Below, piece after piece: positions 49,860 to 58,150 of a stretch of DNA of 64,000 nucleotides. Position 1 is the first letter of the stretch; each line of letters begins with the position of its first letter. Made by a program: the position numbers and the translations under genes. The DNA comes from an uncultured Rhodospirillales bacterium (GTDB taxonomy: Bacteria > Pseudomonadota > Alphaproteobacteria > Acetobacterales > Acetobacteraceae), in the NCBI GenBank assembly GCA_903835235.1, contig CAILMF010000006.1:1-64000 (forward strand), written 5' to 3'. The notes beneath the pieces were generated by a model. That model had not been told where the DNA came from, searched no databases, and saw only the letters and a list, made by a program, of their open reading frames with translations.

Positions 49860-50843
49860 ATGATCCCGCGCCGCAGCCTGCTTGCCGCCCCCCTTGCCCT
49901 GGCCACGCCGGCCCTGGCCCCCTCGGCCCTGGCGCAGACCGCCTGGCCGGACCGGCCGGTGCGGGTGATCATCCCCTGGCCGCCCGGCGGTTCCACCGAC
50001 GTGCTGGCGCGGCTGCTGAGCGAGCAGCTGACCGCGAAGCTGGGGCAGAATTTCGTGCTGGAGAACCGGCCGGGCGCCGGTGGCAATATCGGCATGGACG
50101 CGATCGCCAAGGCGGCGCCGGATGGCTACACCATGGGTCCCGCGACCATCGCCAACCTCAGCATCGCGCAGTTCCTGTACAGCCACCTGGCCTTCGACCC
50201 CGAGAAGGATTTCTCGGTGGTCTCGATGCACTGGGAACTGCCGAACGTGCTGGTGGCGCCGGCCAGCTTCACGCCGCCGAACACCATGCAGGAGTTCATC
50301 GCCTGGGCGAAGGCGCGGCCCAAGGGGATCACCTATGGCAGCCCGGGCATCGGCACCACGGCGCATCTCTCGGGCAGCCTGTTCTGCAACCGCCAGGGCA
50401 TTGATGGCGAGCACGTGCCGTTCCGCGGCGCGGCGCAGATCATCCCGGCGATGCTCTCGGGCGACCTGACCTGCGCGCTGGACAATCTGGCCAGCTACAT
50501 CCCCACCATCGCGGAAGGCCGGCTGAAGGCCTATGCCGTGACCAGCCCGGCGCGCTGGCCGACGCTGCCGAACATTCCGGTGATGGCGGAGGTCGGCGTG
50601 CCCGACTTCACCCTGACCAGCTGGTGCGCCTGGGTGGTGCCGACCGGCACGCCGCGGCCGATTGTGGACAAGCTGAACGCGGCGATGAAGGCGGTGAGCG
50701 AGGACCCGGCGGTGCAGGCGCGCTTCCTGCGGACCGGGGCCAAGTGCGTCTGGAGCACGCCGGAGGATGCGGTGCGCCACGCCGCGCAGCAGCGGGTGTT
50801 CCTGCGGGAAGTGGTGCGGATTTCCGGCGCCAAGGCTGACTGA
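49860..50843 (+). CDS. Bug/TctC-type substrate-binding protein 8 (tandem copy C)
   Basis: 327 residues. Signal MIPRRSLLAAPLALATPALAPSALA is nearly the same as that of copy B. Motifs: RPVRVIIPWPPGGSTDVLARLLSEQL, NFVLENRPGAGGNIGMDAIAKAAPDGYTMG, YGSPGIGTTAHLSGSLFCN, EHVPFRGAAQIIPAMLSGDLTCALDNLASYIPTI. ATG after AAGGAGCCGCCC. It lies 63 bp after copy B. The repeat-rich gap that follows probably ends this transcript. Confidence 0.92.
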   Translation: MIPRRSLLAAPLALATPALAPSALAQTAWPDRPVRVIIPWPPGGSTDVLARLLSEQLTAKLGQNFVLENRPGAGGNIGMDAIAKAAPDGYTMGPATIANLSIAQFLYSHLAFDPEKDFSVVSMHWELPNVLVAPASFTPPNTMQEFIAWAKARPKGITYGSPGIGTTAHLSGSLFCNRQGIDGEHVPFRGAAQIIPAMLSGDLTCALDNLASYIPTIAEGRLKAYAVTSPARWPTLPNIPVMAEVGVPDFTLTSWCAWVVPTGTPRPIVDKLNAAMKAVSEDPAVQARFLRTGAKCVWSTPEDAVRHAAQQRVFLREVVRISGAKAD

Positions 50844-51147
50844 TTGCCTCAAGCGCCGGCGCCGGAGTTTTGCTTGCCTCAAGCGCCGGCGCCGGCATCC
50901 GCCGGCTTGGCTTGCGCGGGCATAAGCCCGCGTCGGCCGTTCGGCCTCTCGGCCCCTTCGGGCCGCCCGAGTCCGCGCCGCGGCCTTCGCGTCCGCGTCG
51001 CTGTCGCAGCGGCGCTGCCGCGCTGCCGGGACGTGGCGGTGCGGGGTGCGGTGCACGGGGCAATGGACGGCGCGGGGCGGTTGACGCGGTGCGCGCAGGC
51101 GCGGCTTGATGGCCATTGGGCGGCCCAACTCGCCGAAGGAGCCTTCG
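50844..51147. repeat. 304-bp gene-free gap with a direct repeat and hairpins
   Basis: A 22-bp sequence starting TTGCCTCAAGCGCCGG and ending GCGCCGG is present twice, at 50844-50865 and 50874-50895, the first copy overlapping the end of copy C. CGCGGGC-ATAA-GCCCGCG (50915-50932) is a perfect hairpin, and GGCCC-CTTC-GGGCC (50951-50964 region) another. These may stop transcription of the Bug trio. No gene is seen before the nitrilase start at 51148. Confidence 0.7.
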
Positions 51148-52041
51148 ATGCGCGTCAGCGTCATCCAGATGAACCAGGGCAGCGACAAGCCCGCCAACCT
51201 GGCCAGTGCGGAGGCGCTGATCGGCGCCGCCGTGGCGGCCGACCGGCCCGGGCTGGTGAGCCTGCCGGAGACCTGGACCAACCTGGGCGGCGGGCGGGAC
51301 AGCCGGCGCGCGGCGGCCGAGGTGCTGCCGACGCCGGGGGGCGAGGGCGGCGCGGCGTATGAGCTGATGCGCGGCCTGGCGCGGCGGCACGGCATCTTCG
51401 TGCATGGCGGCAGCATGATCGAGGATGGCGGCGAGAAGCTGTTCAACACCACGGTCGTGTTCAACCCCGCCGGCGAGGAGATTGCGCGCTACCGCAAGGT
51501 GCACCTGTTCGACATCGTGGCGCCTGATGGTACCGGGTATCGCGAGAGCGCGCTGTACGGCGCCGGCGAGGAGCTGGTGCTGTTCGAGGCCGGCCGCGTG
51601 CGGTTCGGCTGCACCATCTGCTACGACATGCGCTTTGCCGAGCATTACGTGGCGCTGCGCCGCGCCGGGGCCGAGGCGATACTGGTGCCGAGCAACTTCA
51701 CCTTGCAGACCGGCAAGGACCATTGGGAAGTGCTGCTGCGGGCGCGGGCGATTGAGACGCAGTGCTGGATCATCGCCGCCGCCTCCCATGGGCAGTATGA
51801 GGAGCGCGGGGCTGCCCGCAGCGTGTACGGGCATTCCCTGGTGGCGGACCCCTGGGGGCATGTGGTGGCCAAGTGCAGCGACGGCGTGGGCTGGGCGACG
51901 GCGCGGGTGGACCAGGCGCTGACCGCGCGCGTGCGGCGGGACATGCCGGTGCTGGAGCATCGCGACGCAAGGCGCGTGGACTTCGGCGACGACGCAAGGC
52001 GCGTGGATTTTGAACGCGACATGCGCAAGTTGGCGCTGTGA
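51148..52041 (+). CDS. Carbon-nitrogen hydrolase (nitrilase superfamily)
   Basis: 297 residues with the Glu-Lys-Cys triad: Glu41 in SLPETW, Lys117 in YRKVHLFD, Cys158 in [30 protein letters not shown] is the family C-terminal motif. Hydrolyses an amide (omega-amidase or carbamoyl type) more likely than a nitrile. ATG 51148 follows GAAGGAGCC; the upstream ATG pair at 51106 lacks a site. The tail carries a 9-residue tandem duplication (DARRVDFGD / DARRVDFER). It overlaps the NAD kinase start by GTGA. Confidence 0.92.
   Translation: MRVSVIQMNQGSDKPANLASAEALIGAAVAADRPGLVSLPETWTNLGGGRDSRRAAAEVLPTPGGEGGAAYELMRGLARRHGIFVHGGSMIEDGGEKLFNTTVVFNPAGEEIARYRKVHLFDIVAPDGTGYRESALYGAGEELVLFEAGRVRFGCTICYDMRFAEHYVALRRAGAEAILVPSNFTLQTGKDHWEVLLRARAIETQCWIIAAASHGQYEERGAARSVYGHSLVADPWGHVVAKCSDGVGWATARVDQALTARVRRDMPVLEHRDARRVDFGDDARRVDFERDMRKLAL
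51964..52017 (+). repeat. 27-bp in-frame tandem duplication in the nitrilase tail
   Basis: GACGCAAGGCGCGTGGA occurs at 51964-51980 and 51991-52007, 27 bp apart, preserving the frame and adding nine residues before the C-terminus. The only internal differences are late in the unit (CTTCGGC versus TTTTGAA). Confidence 0.85.
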
Positions 52042-52856
52042 GCGACAGCCCCGCGGCCTTTCCGGTTTCCACCCCCCTGCTTGAGGCTGACCTGCAGGGC
52101 CGCATCGCCTTCATCGCGTCTTCCGCCGAGGCGGCGCTGGAGGCGCAGGCGCGGCTGGTGGCGCGCTATGGCGACTGCGACCCCGACCACGCGTTGGCGA
52201 TTGTGGCGCTGGGCGGCGATGGGCTGATGCTGGAGACGCAGCATCGCTTCCTGGGCCGCAACCTGCCGATCTACGGCATGAACCGCGGCAGCGTCGGCTT
52301 CCTGATGAACGACTATCGGGAGGACCGGCTGCCCTTCCACCTGGCAGAGGCGCAGGCGGCGGTGCTGCACCCGCTGCGCATGGTGGCGCATGGCGCCGAT
52401 GGCACGGCGCAGCAGGCGCTGGCGATCAACGAGGTTTCCCTGCTGCGGGAGACGCGGCAGGCGGCGAAGATCCGGATATTGATCGACGGCAAGGAAAGGC
52501 TGGAGGAGCTGGTCTGCGATGGCGTGCTGGTCAGCACGCCCGCGGGCAGCACCGCGTATAATCTTTCGGCGCATGGGCCGATTGTGCCGCTGGGGGCCAA
52601 CCTGCTGCCGCTGACACCGATCAGCGCCTTCCGGCCACGGCGCTGGCGCGGCGCGCTGCTGCCGGCCGAGGCGCAGGTGGTGTTCGAGATACTGGAGCCG
52701 GAGAAGCGCCCGGTGGCGGCGGTGGCCGACTATACCGAGGTGCGCGACGTGCGCCGGGTGGAGGTGCGCGAGGATCGCGGCATCACGCTGACCCTGCTGT
52801 TCGACCCCGACCACGGGCTTTCCGAGCGGATCATCGCGGAGCAGTTCACGGTGTGA
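52038..52856 (+). CDS. nadK: NAD kinase
   Basis: 272 residues; makes NADP from NAD with ATP or polyphosphate. Motifs: [16 protein letters not shown] (GGDG), [14 protein letters not shown], the NE of [17 protein letters not shown] and [28 protein letters not shown] start at 52038 overlaps the nitrilase stop, and its end overlaps the next gene by GTGA. As PPK2 also occurs about 4 kb upstream, polyphosphate use is possible but not shown. Confidence 0.95.
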   Translation: MSDSPAAFPVSTPLLEADLQGRIAFIASSAEAALEAQARLVARYGDCDPDHALAIVALGGDGLMLETQHRFLGRNLPIYGMNRGSVGFLMNDYREDRLPFHLAEAQAAVLHPLRMVAHGADGTAQQALAINEVSLLRETRQAAKIRILIDGKERLEELVCDGVLVSTPAGSTAYNLSAHGPIVPLGANLLPLTPISAFRPRRWRGALLPAEAQVVFEILEPEKRPVAAVADYTEVRDVRRVEVREDRGITLTLLFDPDHGLSERIIAEQFTV

Positions 52857-54046
52857 GCGTGCCGCCGGTCGTTCTTCCTCCCAGCGACCGCAAGCTCACC
52901 TGGGGGCTGGCGGTGGCGCAGCTGATCAACTGGGGGCCGCTGTTTGCGGTGTTCCCGGTCTTTGTCGGGCCGATGGAGCAGGAGCTGGGCTGGTCGCGCG
53001 CGGCGATCAACGGCGCGATGACCGCGGCGCTGCTGGCTGGTGGTCTGGCGGCGATTCCGGCGGGGGCCTGGGTGGACCGGCATGGCGGCCGCGGGCTGGT
53101 CAGTTGGGCGGCCTGGATCGGCGGCGCGCTGGTGGCGTTGTGGGCGGCCTGCGACAGCCTGGCGCTGTTCTACCTGGTGTGGGTGGGCATCGGGGTGTGC
53201 CATGCCGGCGCGCTTTCGGACCCCGCCTATGCCGTCATCGTCGCGTCGGCGAAGGAGCCGCGGCGGGTGGTGACGTTCATGACCTTCGTCACCGGCTTCT
53301 GCACCAGCATCTTCGTGCCCTTCGCCAGCGTGTTGATCGACGGGGTTGGCTGGCGCGGCGCGCTGCTGGTGCTGGCGCTGGTGCAACTGGTGCCGGGGGC
53401 GATGACCTGGTGGGCGCTGCGCGGCACGCGGGGCGGGATGCAGGGCCAGCCGCGTGGCGATGGCGCGCCGCTGCGCGCGGCGATGCAGCTGCGCGCCTTC
53501 TGGGCGCTGGCGCTGTGCTTCTGCGCCCAGAGCTTCATGAGCACCGGCCTGGCCTTCCACCTGCTGCCGCTGCTGCGGGAGCGTGGCTTTTCCGAAGGCG
53601 CGGTGCTGTTTGCCATTGCGCTGCATGGGCCCTGCCAGGTGGGGGCGCGGGCGGTGCTGCACGTGTTCGGGCGCGGCGCGGATATGCGCATGATCGGGCG
53701 GATTGCCACGCTGGCCATGCCGGCGGCGCTGGTGGCGCTGGCACTGGCGGGCGACAGACTGTGGCTGGTGCTGGCCTATACCGTGCTGTGGGGCGTGGCG
53801 AATGGGCTGATCACCATCGTGCGCGCCAGCGGGGTGGCGGAGATATTGGGGCCGCGCGGCTTCGGGCAGATTTCCGGCGCGCTGACCACGGCGGCGATGC
53901 TGCCGCGTACCGCGGCGCCGCTGGTGCTGGCGCTGCTGTGGCAGGCCGGCGGTGACTATGGGCCGGTGGCGTGGATATTGGCGGGCGTGGGGGTGCTGGC
54001 GGCGCTGGGGTTCTTCGTCGCCGCCCAGCCGGCGCGGGAGAGGTGA
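52853..54046 (+). CDS. MFS transporter 2
   Basis: 397 residues with about 12 predicted helices and no signal peptide. Cues: [65 protein letters not shown], with the motif A-like DRHGGR after helix 2, and the second-half [17 protein letters not shown]. The N-terminal pattern resembles oxalate/formate- and monocarboxylate-type MFS carriers. GTG start overlapping nadK. Confidence 0.87.
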   Translation: MSVPPVVLPPSDRKLTWGLAVAQLINWGPLFAVFPVFVGPMEQELGWSRAAINGAMTAALLAGGLAAIPAGAWVDRHGGRGLVSWAAWIGGALVALWAACDSLALFYLVWVGIGVCHAGALSDPAYAVIVASAKEPRRVVTFMTFVTGFCTSIFVPFASVLIDGVGWRGALLVLALVQLVPGAMTWWALRGTRGGMQGQPRGDGAPLRAAMQLRAFWALALCFCAQSFMSTGLAFHLLPLLRERGFSEGAVLFAIALHGPCQVGARAVLHVFGRGADMRMIGRIATLAMPAALVALALAGDRLWLVLAYTVLWGVANGLITIVRASGVAEILGPRGFGQISGALTTAAMLPRTAAPLVLALLWQAGGDYGPVAWILAGVGVLAALGFFVAAQPARER

Positions 54047-54053
54047 CGCAGCC

Positions 54054-54188
54054 TCAGCGGGTGTGCGAATAAAACGCCGCGGCGCTGCCGCCGATGCGGG
54101 CGGTGAGGTCTTCCCCATTGCTGCGGTCTGCCACCGCCGGTGCGCTGCCGCAGGCGGCGAGCAGCAGCAGCAGGACAAGGGCGGGCAT
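54054..54188 (-). CDS. Micro-lipoprotein 2 (44 residues)
   Basis: Too short for routine ORF calling. MPALVLLLLLAACGSAP is a complete lipoprotein signal with the lipobox LAAC; the mature part (CGSAPAVADRSNGEDLTARIGG...) is polar and has 32 residues. The ATG at 54188 overlaps the stop of micro-lipoprotein 1 by one base (TGATG), which strongly supports translation. No homologue is recognised. Last gene of the peptide ABC operon, ending 8 bp from the opposing MFS stop. Confidence 0.72.
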   Translation of the reverse strand: MPALVLLLLLAACGSAPAVADRSNGEDLTARIGGSAAAFYSHTR

Positions 54189-54301
54189 CAGCGGAAGCTG
54201 GTTTCGTGGCGGTTGCCGCCGACGCTGCCGCTGACATAGGGGCCGGCGCCTGGCTGGCAGGCGGCGAGGGTGAGCAGCAGCAGGATGGCCAGGCTGCGCA
54301 T
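54188..54301 (-). CDS. Micro-lipoprotein 1 (37 residues)
   Basis: Also too short for routine ORF calling. MRSLAILLLLTLAACQPG is a lipoprotein signal with the lipobox LAAC; the 23-residue mature peptide is CQPGAGPYVSGSVGG followed by a short polar end. Its ATG (54301) follows directly on the stop of the ATPase gene at 54302-54304. A GGAAGC/Gly-rich body suggests a small surface or periplasmic tether; function unknown. Confidence 0.72.
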   Translation of the reverse strand: MRSLAILLLLTLAACQPGAGPYVSGSVGGNRHETSFR

Positions 54302-55309
54302 TCAGCTGGCGTCGTTCAGGTGGCAGGCGCTGAGATGGCCAGGTGCGATTTCCCGCAGGGCCGGGCGTTCCGCGGCGCAGCGCGGCATGGCGTGCGGGCA
54401 GCGCGGGTGGAAGTGGCAGCCCGGCGGCGGCGCCAGCGGCGAGGGGATTTCTCCCTTTACGCTGGCGAAGTTGCGCTTGCGCGCCTCCAGCCGCGGCACC
54501 GAGGCGAGCAGCGACTGGGTGTAGGGGTGGTTGGCTCGCGCAAAAACTTCCTCGGAGGGCGCCTGCTCCACCACGCGGCCGAGATACATGATGCAGACGC
54601 GGTCGCTCAGGTGTTCGACCACGCCGAGGTCGTGGCTGATGAACAGGTAGGTCAGGTGCAGCTCGGCGCGCAGCTTCATGAACAGGTTCAAGATCTGCGC
54701 CTGGATCGAGACGTCGAGCGCCGCGACGGCTTCGTCGCAGACCAGGAATTCCGGCTGCACTGCCAAGGCGCGCGCGATGCCGATGCGTTGGCGCTGGCCG
54801 CCGCTGAACTGGTGCGGGTAGCGCCGCTTGAGGCCGGGGTCGAGGCCGGCGCGGCGCAGCTGGTCGTCCACGTAGTCCGAGAGCTCGCTGCGCGAGGCCA
54901 GGCCATGGACATAGGGCGCCTCGCCGACGATGTCCTGCACGCGGGCGCGCGGGTTCAGGCTGGCGAAGGGGTCCTGGAAGATCATCTGGGTGGCCAGGCG
55001 GGAGCGCCGTTCGGCCGCCGGTTCCATGGCGCTGCGGGCCTGGCCGCGCCAGAGGATATCGCCATTGCTCGGCGGCAAAATGCCCGCGACCATGCGGCCC
55101 AGCGTGGACTTGCCACAGCCGGATTCACCAACCAGGCCGAGCACCTCACCCTGGCGGATCATCAGGTCGACGCCATCCACCGCGTGAACGACATCGTGCT
55201 TCACCACCAGGCCGGCGCGGCGCAGCAGCTTGGTGGTGAAGTCGAGCGGCTTGGAGAAGCGGCGCGAGACGCCGCGCAATTCCACCATCGGGGTCGCGCT
55301 GCTGCTCAT
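54302..55309 (-). CDS. Peptide ABC transporter ATPase, OppF/DppF type
   Basis: 335 residues. ABC motifs: GLVGESGCGKSTLGRM (Walker A), IFQDPFASLNPRARV (Q-loop), PHQFSGGQRQRIGIARAL (signature), FLVCDEAVAALDVSIQAQ (Walker B, with Val-Ala instead of the usual P/T-S), and FISHDLGVVEHLSD (H-loop). The C-terminal Opp/Dpp extension has the four-Cys-type motif GCHFHPRCPHAMPRC..ACH expected for an Fe-S or metal-binding loop. It forms a heterodimer with the next ATPase. Overlaps it by ATGA. Confidence 0.95.
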   Translation of the reverse strand: MSSSATPMVELRGVSRRFSKPLDFTTKLLRRAGLVVKHDVVHAVDGVDLMIRQGEVLGLVGESGCGKSTLGRMVAGILPPSNGDILWRGQARSAMEPAAERRSRLATQMIFQDPFASLNPRARVQDIVGEAPYVHGLASRSELSDYVDDQLRRAGLDPGLKRRYPHQFSGGQRQRIGIARALAVQPEFLVCDEAVAALDVSIQAQILNLFMKLRAELHLTYLFISHDLGVVEHLSDRVCIMYLGRVVEQAPSEEVFARANHPYTQSLLASVPRLEARKRNFASVKGEIPSPLAPPPGCHFHPRCPHAMPRCAAERPALREIAPGHLSACHLNDAS

Positions 55310-56283
55310 GCCGGGACGGATTCCAGATGCGGGTGGAAGCAGCGTGCGGTGCGGCCGGGCAGCAGCTCCGCCATGGCGGGGGTTTCCAGGCAGGCGCCAT
55401 CGGCGCGCGGGCAGCGGGCGCGGAAGGCGCAGCCGGGCGGCAGGTTGATGACGCTGGGGGTCATGCCCGGGATTTGCTGCAACGGCGCGCCGCGGCGGTT
55501 ACGGCTGGGCACGCTGCCGATCAGGCCGTGGGTGTAGGGGTGCAGCGGCGCGTCCAGCACGGCATCGACGCTGCCGCTTTCCACCACGCGTCCCGCGTAC
55601 ATCACCGCGATGTCGTCGGCCAGGCCGGCGACCACGGAGAGGTCGTGCGTGATCCAGATCAGCGCGGTGCCGAGTTCCGTCGCCAGCTTCTGCACCTGGG
55701 CCAGGATTTGGCCCTGGATGGTGACGTCGAGCGCCGTGGTGGGTTCATCCGCCACGATCAGGTCCGGCCGATGCAGCAGCGCGATGGCGATGGCGACGCG
55801 CTGGCGCATGCCGCCGCTGAACTGGTGCGGATAGGATTTCAGCCGCTCATCCGGGCTGGGGATGCCGACCATGCCCAGCGCATCCCGCGCGCGGGCGCGG
55901 GCTTCGGTGTGGCTGACCTTTTCATGCGCGAGCACGGTCTCGATCATCTGCACGTCGATCCGGAGCACCGGATTGAGCGTCATCATCGGGTCCTGGAAGA
56001 TCATCGCGATGCGGTTGCCGCGCAGCGCGCGCATCTCCGGCTCCGGCAGGCCCACAAGTTCGCGGCCCTGGAAGCGGATGCTGCCGCCGACGATGCGGCC
56101 GGGTTCGTCCACCAGGCCCATGATGGAGAAGCCGCTGACCGACTTGCCGCTGCCGCTTTCGCCCACCAGGCCCAGCACCTTGCCGCGCTGCAGGGAGAAG
56201 CTGACGCCATCCACCGCCTTCACCACGCCGGCGCGGGTGAAGAAGTGCGTCTGCAGGTCTTTCACTTCGAGGGTGGAGCTCAT
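55306..56283 (-). CDS. Peptide ABC transporter ATPase, OppD/DppD type
   Basis: 325 residues; ATG at 56283. [20 protein letters not shown] (Walker A), [58 protein letters not shown] (signature and Walker B) and [15 protein letters not shown]-terminal motif [19 protein letters not shown] matches the Opp/Dpp metal loop. The longer open frame into the permease gene is not real. Confidence 0.95.
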   Translation of the reverse strand: MSSTLEVKDLQTHFFTRAGVVKAVDGVSFSLQRGKVLGLVGESGSGKSVSGFSIMGLVDEPGRIVGGSIRFQGRELVGLPEPEMRALRGNRIAMIFQDPMMTLNPVLRIDVQMIETVLAHEKVSHTEARARARDALGMVGIPSPDERLKSYPHQFSGGMRQRVAIAIALLHRPDLIVADEPTTALDVTIQGQILAQVQKLATELGTALIWITHDLSVVAGLADDIAVMYAGRVVESGSVDAVLDAPLHPYTHGLIGSVPSRNRRGAPLQQIPGMTPSVINLPPGCAFRARCPRADGACLETPAMAELLPGRTARCFHPHLESVPA

Positions 56284-57179
56284 TTCTGCAGCCTCGGGTT
56301 CAGCACGTCGCGGACCTGGTCGCCCACCAGGTTGATGGAGACGATGGTCAGCAGCAGCGCGATGCCGGGATAGAAGCTGATCCAGTACTTCCCGCTCAGC
56401 ATGTACTCGTAGCCATTGGCGATCAGCAGGCCGAGCGAGGGTTCGGTGATGGGCACGCCGAGGCCGAGGAAGCTCAGCGTCGCTTCCAGCGCGATGGCGC
56501 GGGCCACCTGGATGGTGCCGACGACGATCAGCGGCGGCAGGCAGTTCGGCAGCAGGTGGTTGAACAGGATGCGGCGCGTGGGCAGGGAAAGGCCGCGCGC
56601 GGCTTCGATGTATTCGCGCTTGCTTTCCACCAGCGCGCTGCCGCGCACGGTGCGGGCGTAATAGGCCCATTCGACGATGACCAGCGCGATGACTACGTTC
56701 ATCACGCCCTTGCCCAGCACCGCCAGGATCATCAGCGCGGCGAGGATGGCGGGGAAGGAAAGTTGCAGGTCGACCAGGCGCATGATCACGCTGTCGGTGC
56801 GGCCGCCGACATAGGCCGCCATCAGCCCCAGCGTGGCGCCGAACAGCCCGGCCAGCACGGCGGAGCCGACGCCCACCGAGAGGCTGATGCGCAGGCCGTA
56901 GAGAATCCCCGAGAACATGTCGCGGCCCTGGTCGTCGGTGCCGAGGATGAAGGTGAAGCCGGCGCCCCCCACGCTGCCCGGCTCCATCCGGCCATCCATG
57001 ATGTCGAGCTGCGCCAGGTCGTAGGGGTCCTGCGGCGCGATCAGCGGGGCGAACAGCGCGGCCAGCACGATGAGGGTGCAGACCACCAGGCCGCCGATGG
57101 CGACCTTGCTTTCGCAGAAGCCGGCGACGAAGCGACGGAACGGCGTTTCCACCTTGGGGGCCACGGTGGAGATGCTCAT
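56280..57179 (-). CDS. Peptide ABC transporter permease, OppC/DppC type
   Basis: 299 residues, about six membrane helices, with an N-terminal cytoplasmic segment before the first helix (VAIGGLVVCTLIVLAALFAPLI) and the EAA loop EYIEAARGLSLPTRRILFNHLLPN. GTDDQGRDMFSGILYGLRISL is the family start of the core domain, and EATLSFLGLGVPITEPSLGLLI is near the C-terminus. It overlaps its neighbours by ATGA on both sides. Confidence 0.95.
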   Translation of the reverse strand: MSISTVAPKVETPFRRFVAGFCESKVAIGGLVVCTLIVLAALFAPLIAPQDPYDLAQLDIMDGRMEPGSVGGAGFTFILGTDDQGRDMFSGILYGLRISLSVGVGSAVLAGLFGATLGLMAAYVGGRTDSVIMRLVDLQLSFPAILAALMILAVLGKGVMNVVIALVIVEWAYYARTVRGSALVESKREYIEAARGLSLPTRRILFNHLLPNCLPPLIVVGTIQVARAIALEATLSFLGLGVPITEPSLGLLIANGYEYMLSGKYWISFYPGIALLLTIVSINLVGDQVRDVLNPRLQK

Positions 57180-58150
57180 TCGCGGCTCTCCAGCCGGACG
57201 CGCGGATCAAGCACGGAGTAGCTGAGATCGACCAGCAGGTTGATGACGATGAACATCAGCACGATCAGCATCAGGTAGGCGACGATGACCGGGCGATCCA
57301 GCACATTGATGCTGTCGATGATCAGCTTGCCCATGCCGGGCCAGGCGAAGACGCTTTCCGTCACCACCGAGAAGGCGATGGTGCCGCCAAGCTCCAACCC
57401 CATGACGGTGACGACGGGGATGAGGATGTTGCGGAAGACATGGACGAAGACGATGCGGTTGGGCGACAGACCCTTCGCCCGCGCGAACTTCACGTAGTCC
57501 ATGACCATGTTCTCCCGCACACCGGATCGCGTCAGGCGGATGACCAGGCCGATGCGCGACAGCGACAGCGAGAACATCGGCATGGCCATGTGCAGCAGCC
57601 CGTCCCAGGTCAGGAAGGACCAGCGCATGCCGAGGATGGTGACGGTCTCCCCGCGGCCGGTGCTGGGCAGCCAGCCGAGCTGCACGGCGAAGACCATGAT
57701 CAGCATCAGCCCGACCCAGAAGGTGGGCAAGGAGAAGCCGAGGATACTGCCGGCCATGATGGTCCGCGAGCCCCAGGCATTGGGCCTGAGCCCGGCATAG
57801 AGGCCGAGCGGCAGGCCGATCAGCAGCGCCAGGAAGGTGGCGCCCAGCGCCAGTTCCAGCGTGGCCGGCATGCGCTGGTAGATGAGTTGCAGCGCGGGTT
57901 CGTTGAATACGAAGCTGCGGCCGAGGTCGCCTTGCAGCGCATTGCCCAGGAAGACCAGGTATTGCCGCCACAGCGGCAGGTCCAGGCCCAATTCGCGGAT
58001 CGCGCGCTCACGCTCCAGCTGGTCGGCCTCGGGGCTGATCAGGATTTCCACCGGGTCGCCCACGGCGAAGACGCCGAGGAAGACCAGCACCGTCATCGCC
58101 AGCACCACGCCGATGGCCTGCAACAATCGGCGGAGGAGGAAAACCGTCAT
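57176..58150 (-). CDS. Peptide ABC transporter permease, OppB/DppB type
   Basis: 324 residues, about six helices. N-terminus LLRRLLQAIGVVLAMTVLVFLGVFAVGDPVEILI is characteristic; LGLDLPLWRQYLVFLGNALQGDLGRSF precedes the core; EAA loop MDYVKFARAKGLSPNRIVFVHVFRN; C-terminus VLDPRVRLES. It pairs with the OppC-type subunit to form the channel. The end of the binding-protein gene touches its start codon. Confidence 0.95.
   Translation of the reverse strand: MTVFLLRRLLQAIGVVLAMTVLVFLGVFAVGDPVEILISPEADQLERERAIRELGLDLPLWRQYLVFLGNALQGDLGRSFVFNEPALQLIYQRMPATLELALGATFLALLIGLPLGLYAGLRPNAWGSRTIMAGSILGFSLPTFWVGLMLIMVFAVQLGWLPSTGRGETVTILGMRWSFLTWDGLLHMAMPMFSLSLSRIGLVIRLTRSGVRENMVMDYVKFARAKGLSPNRIVFVHVFRNILIPVVTVMGLELGGTIAFSVVTESVFAWPGMGKLIIDSINVLDRPVIVAYLMLIVLMFIVINLLVDLSYSVLDPRVRLESRE

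Noticed and set aside
29418-50843. Search for TctA/TctB-type membrane subunits partnering the Bug proteins
   Set aside because: No large 12-helix TctA-like or small 4-helix TctB-like frame occurs; the only membrane carriers are one DMT and two MFS proteins.
48423-51464. 1,013-codon minus-strand frame
   Set aside because: Antisense of the tandem Bug genes; no family motif.
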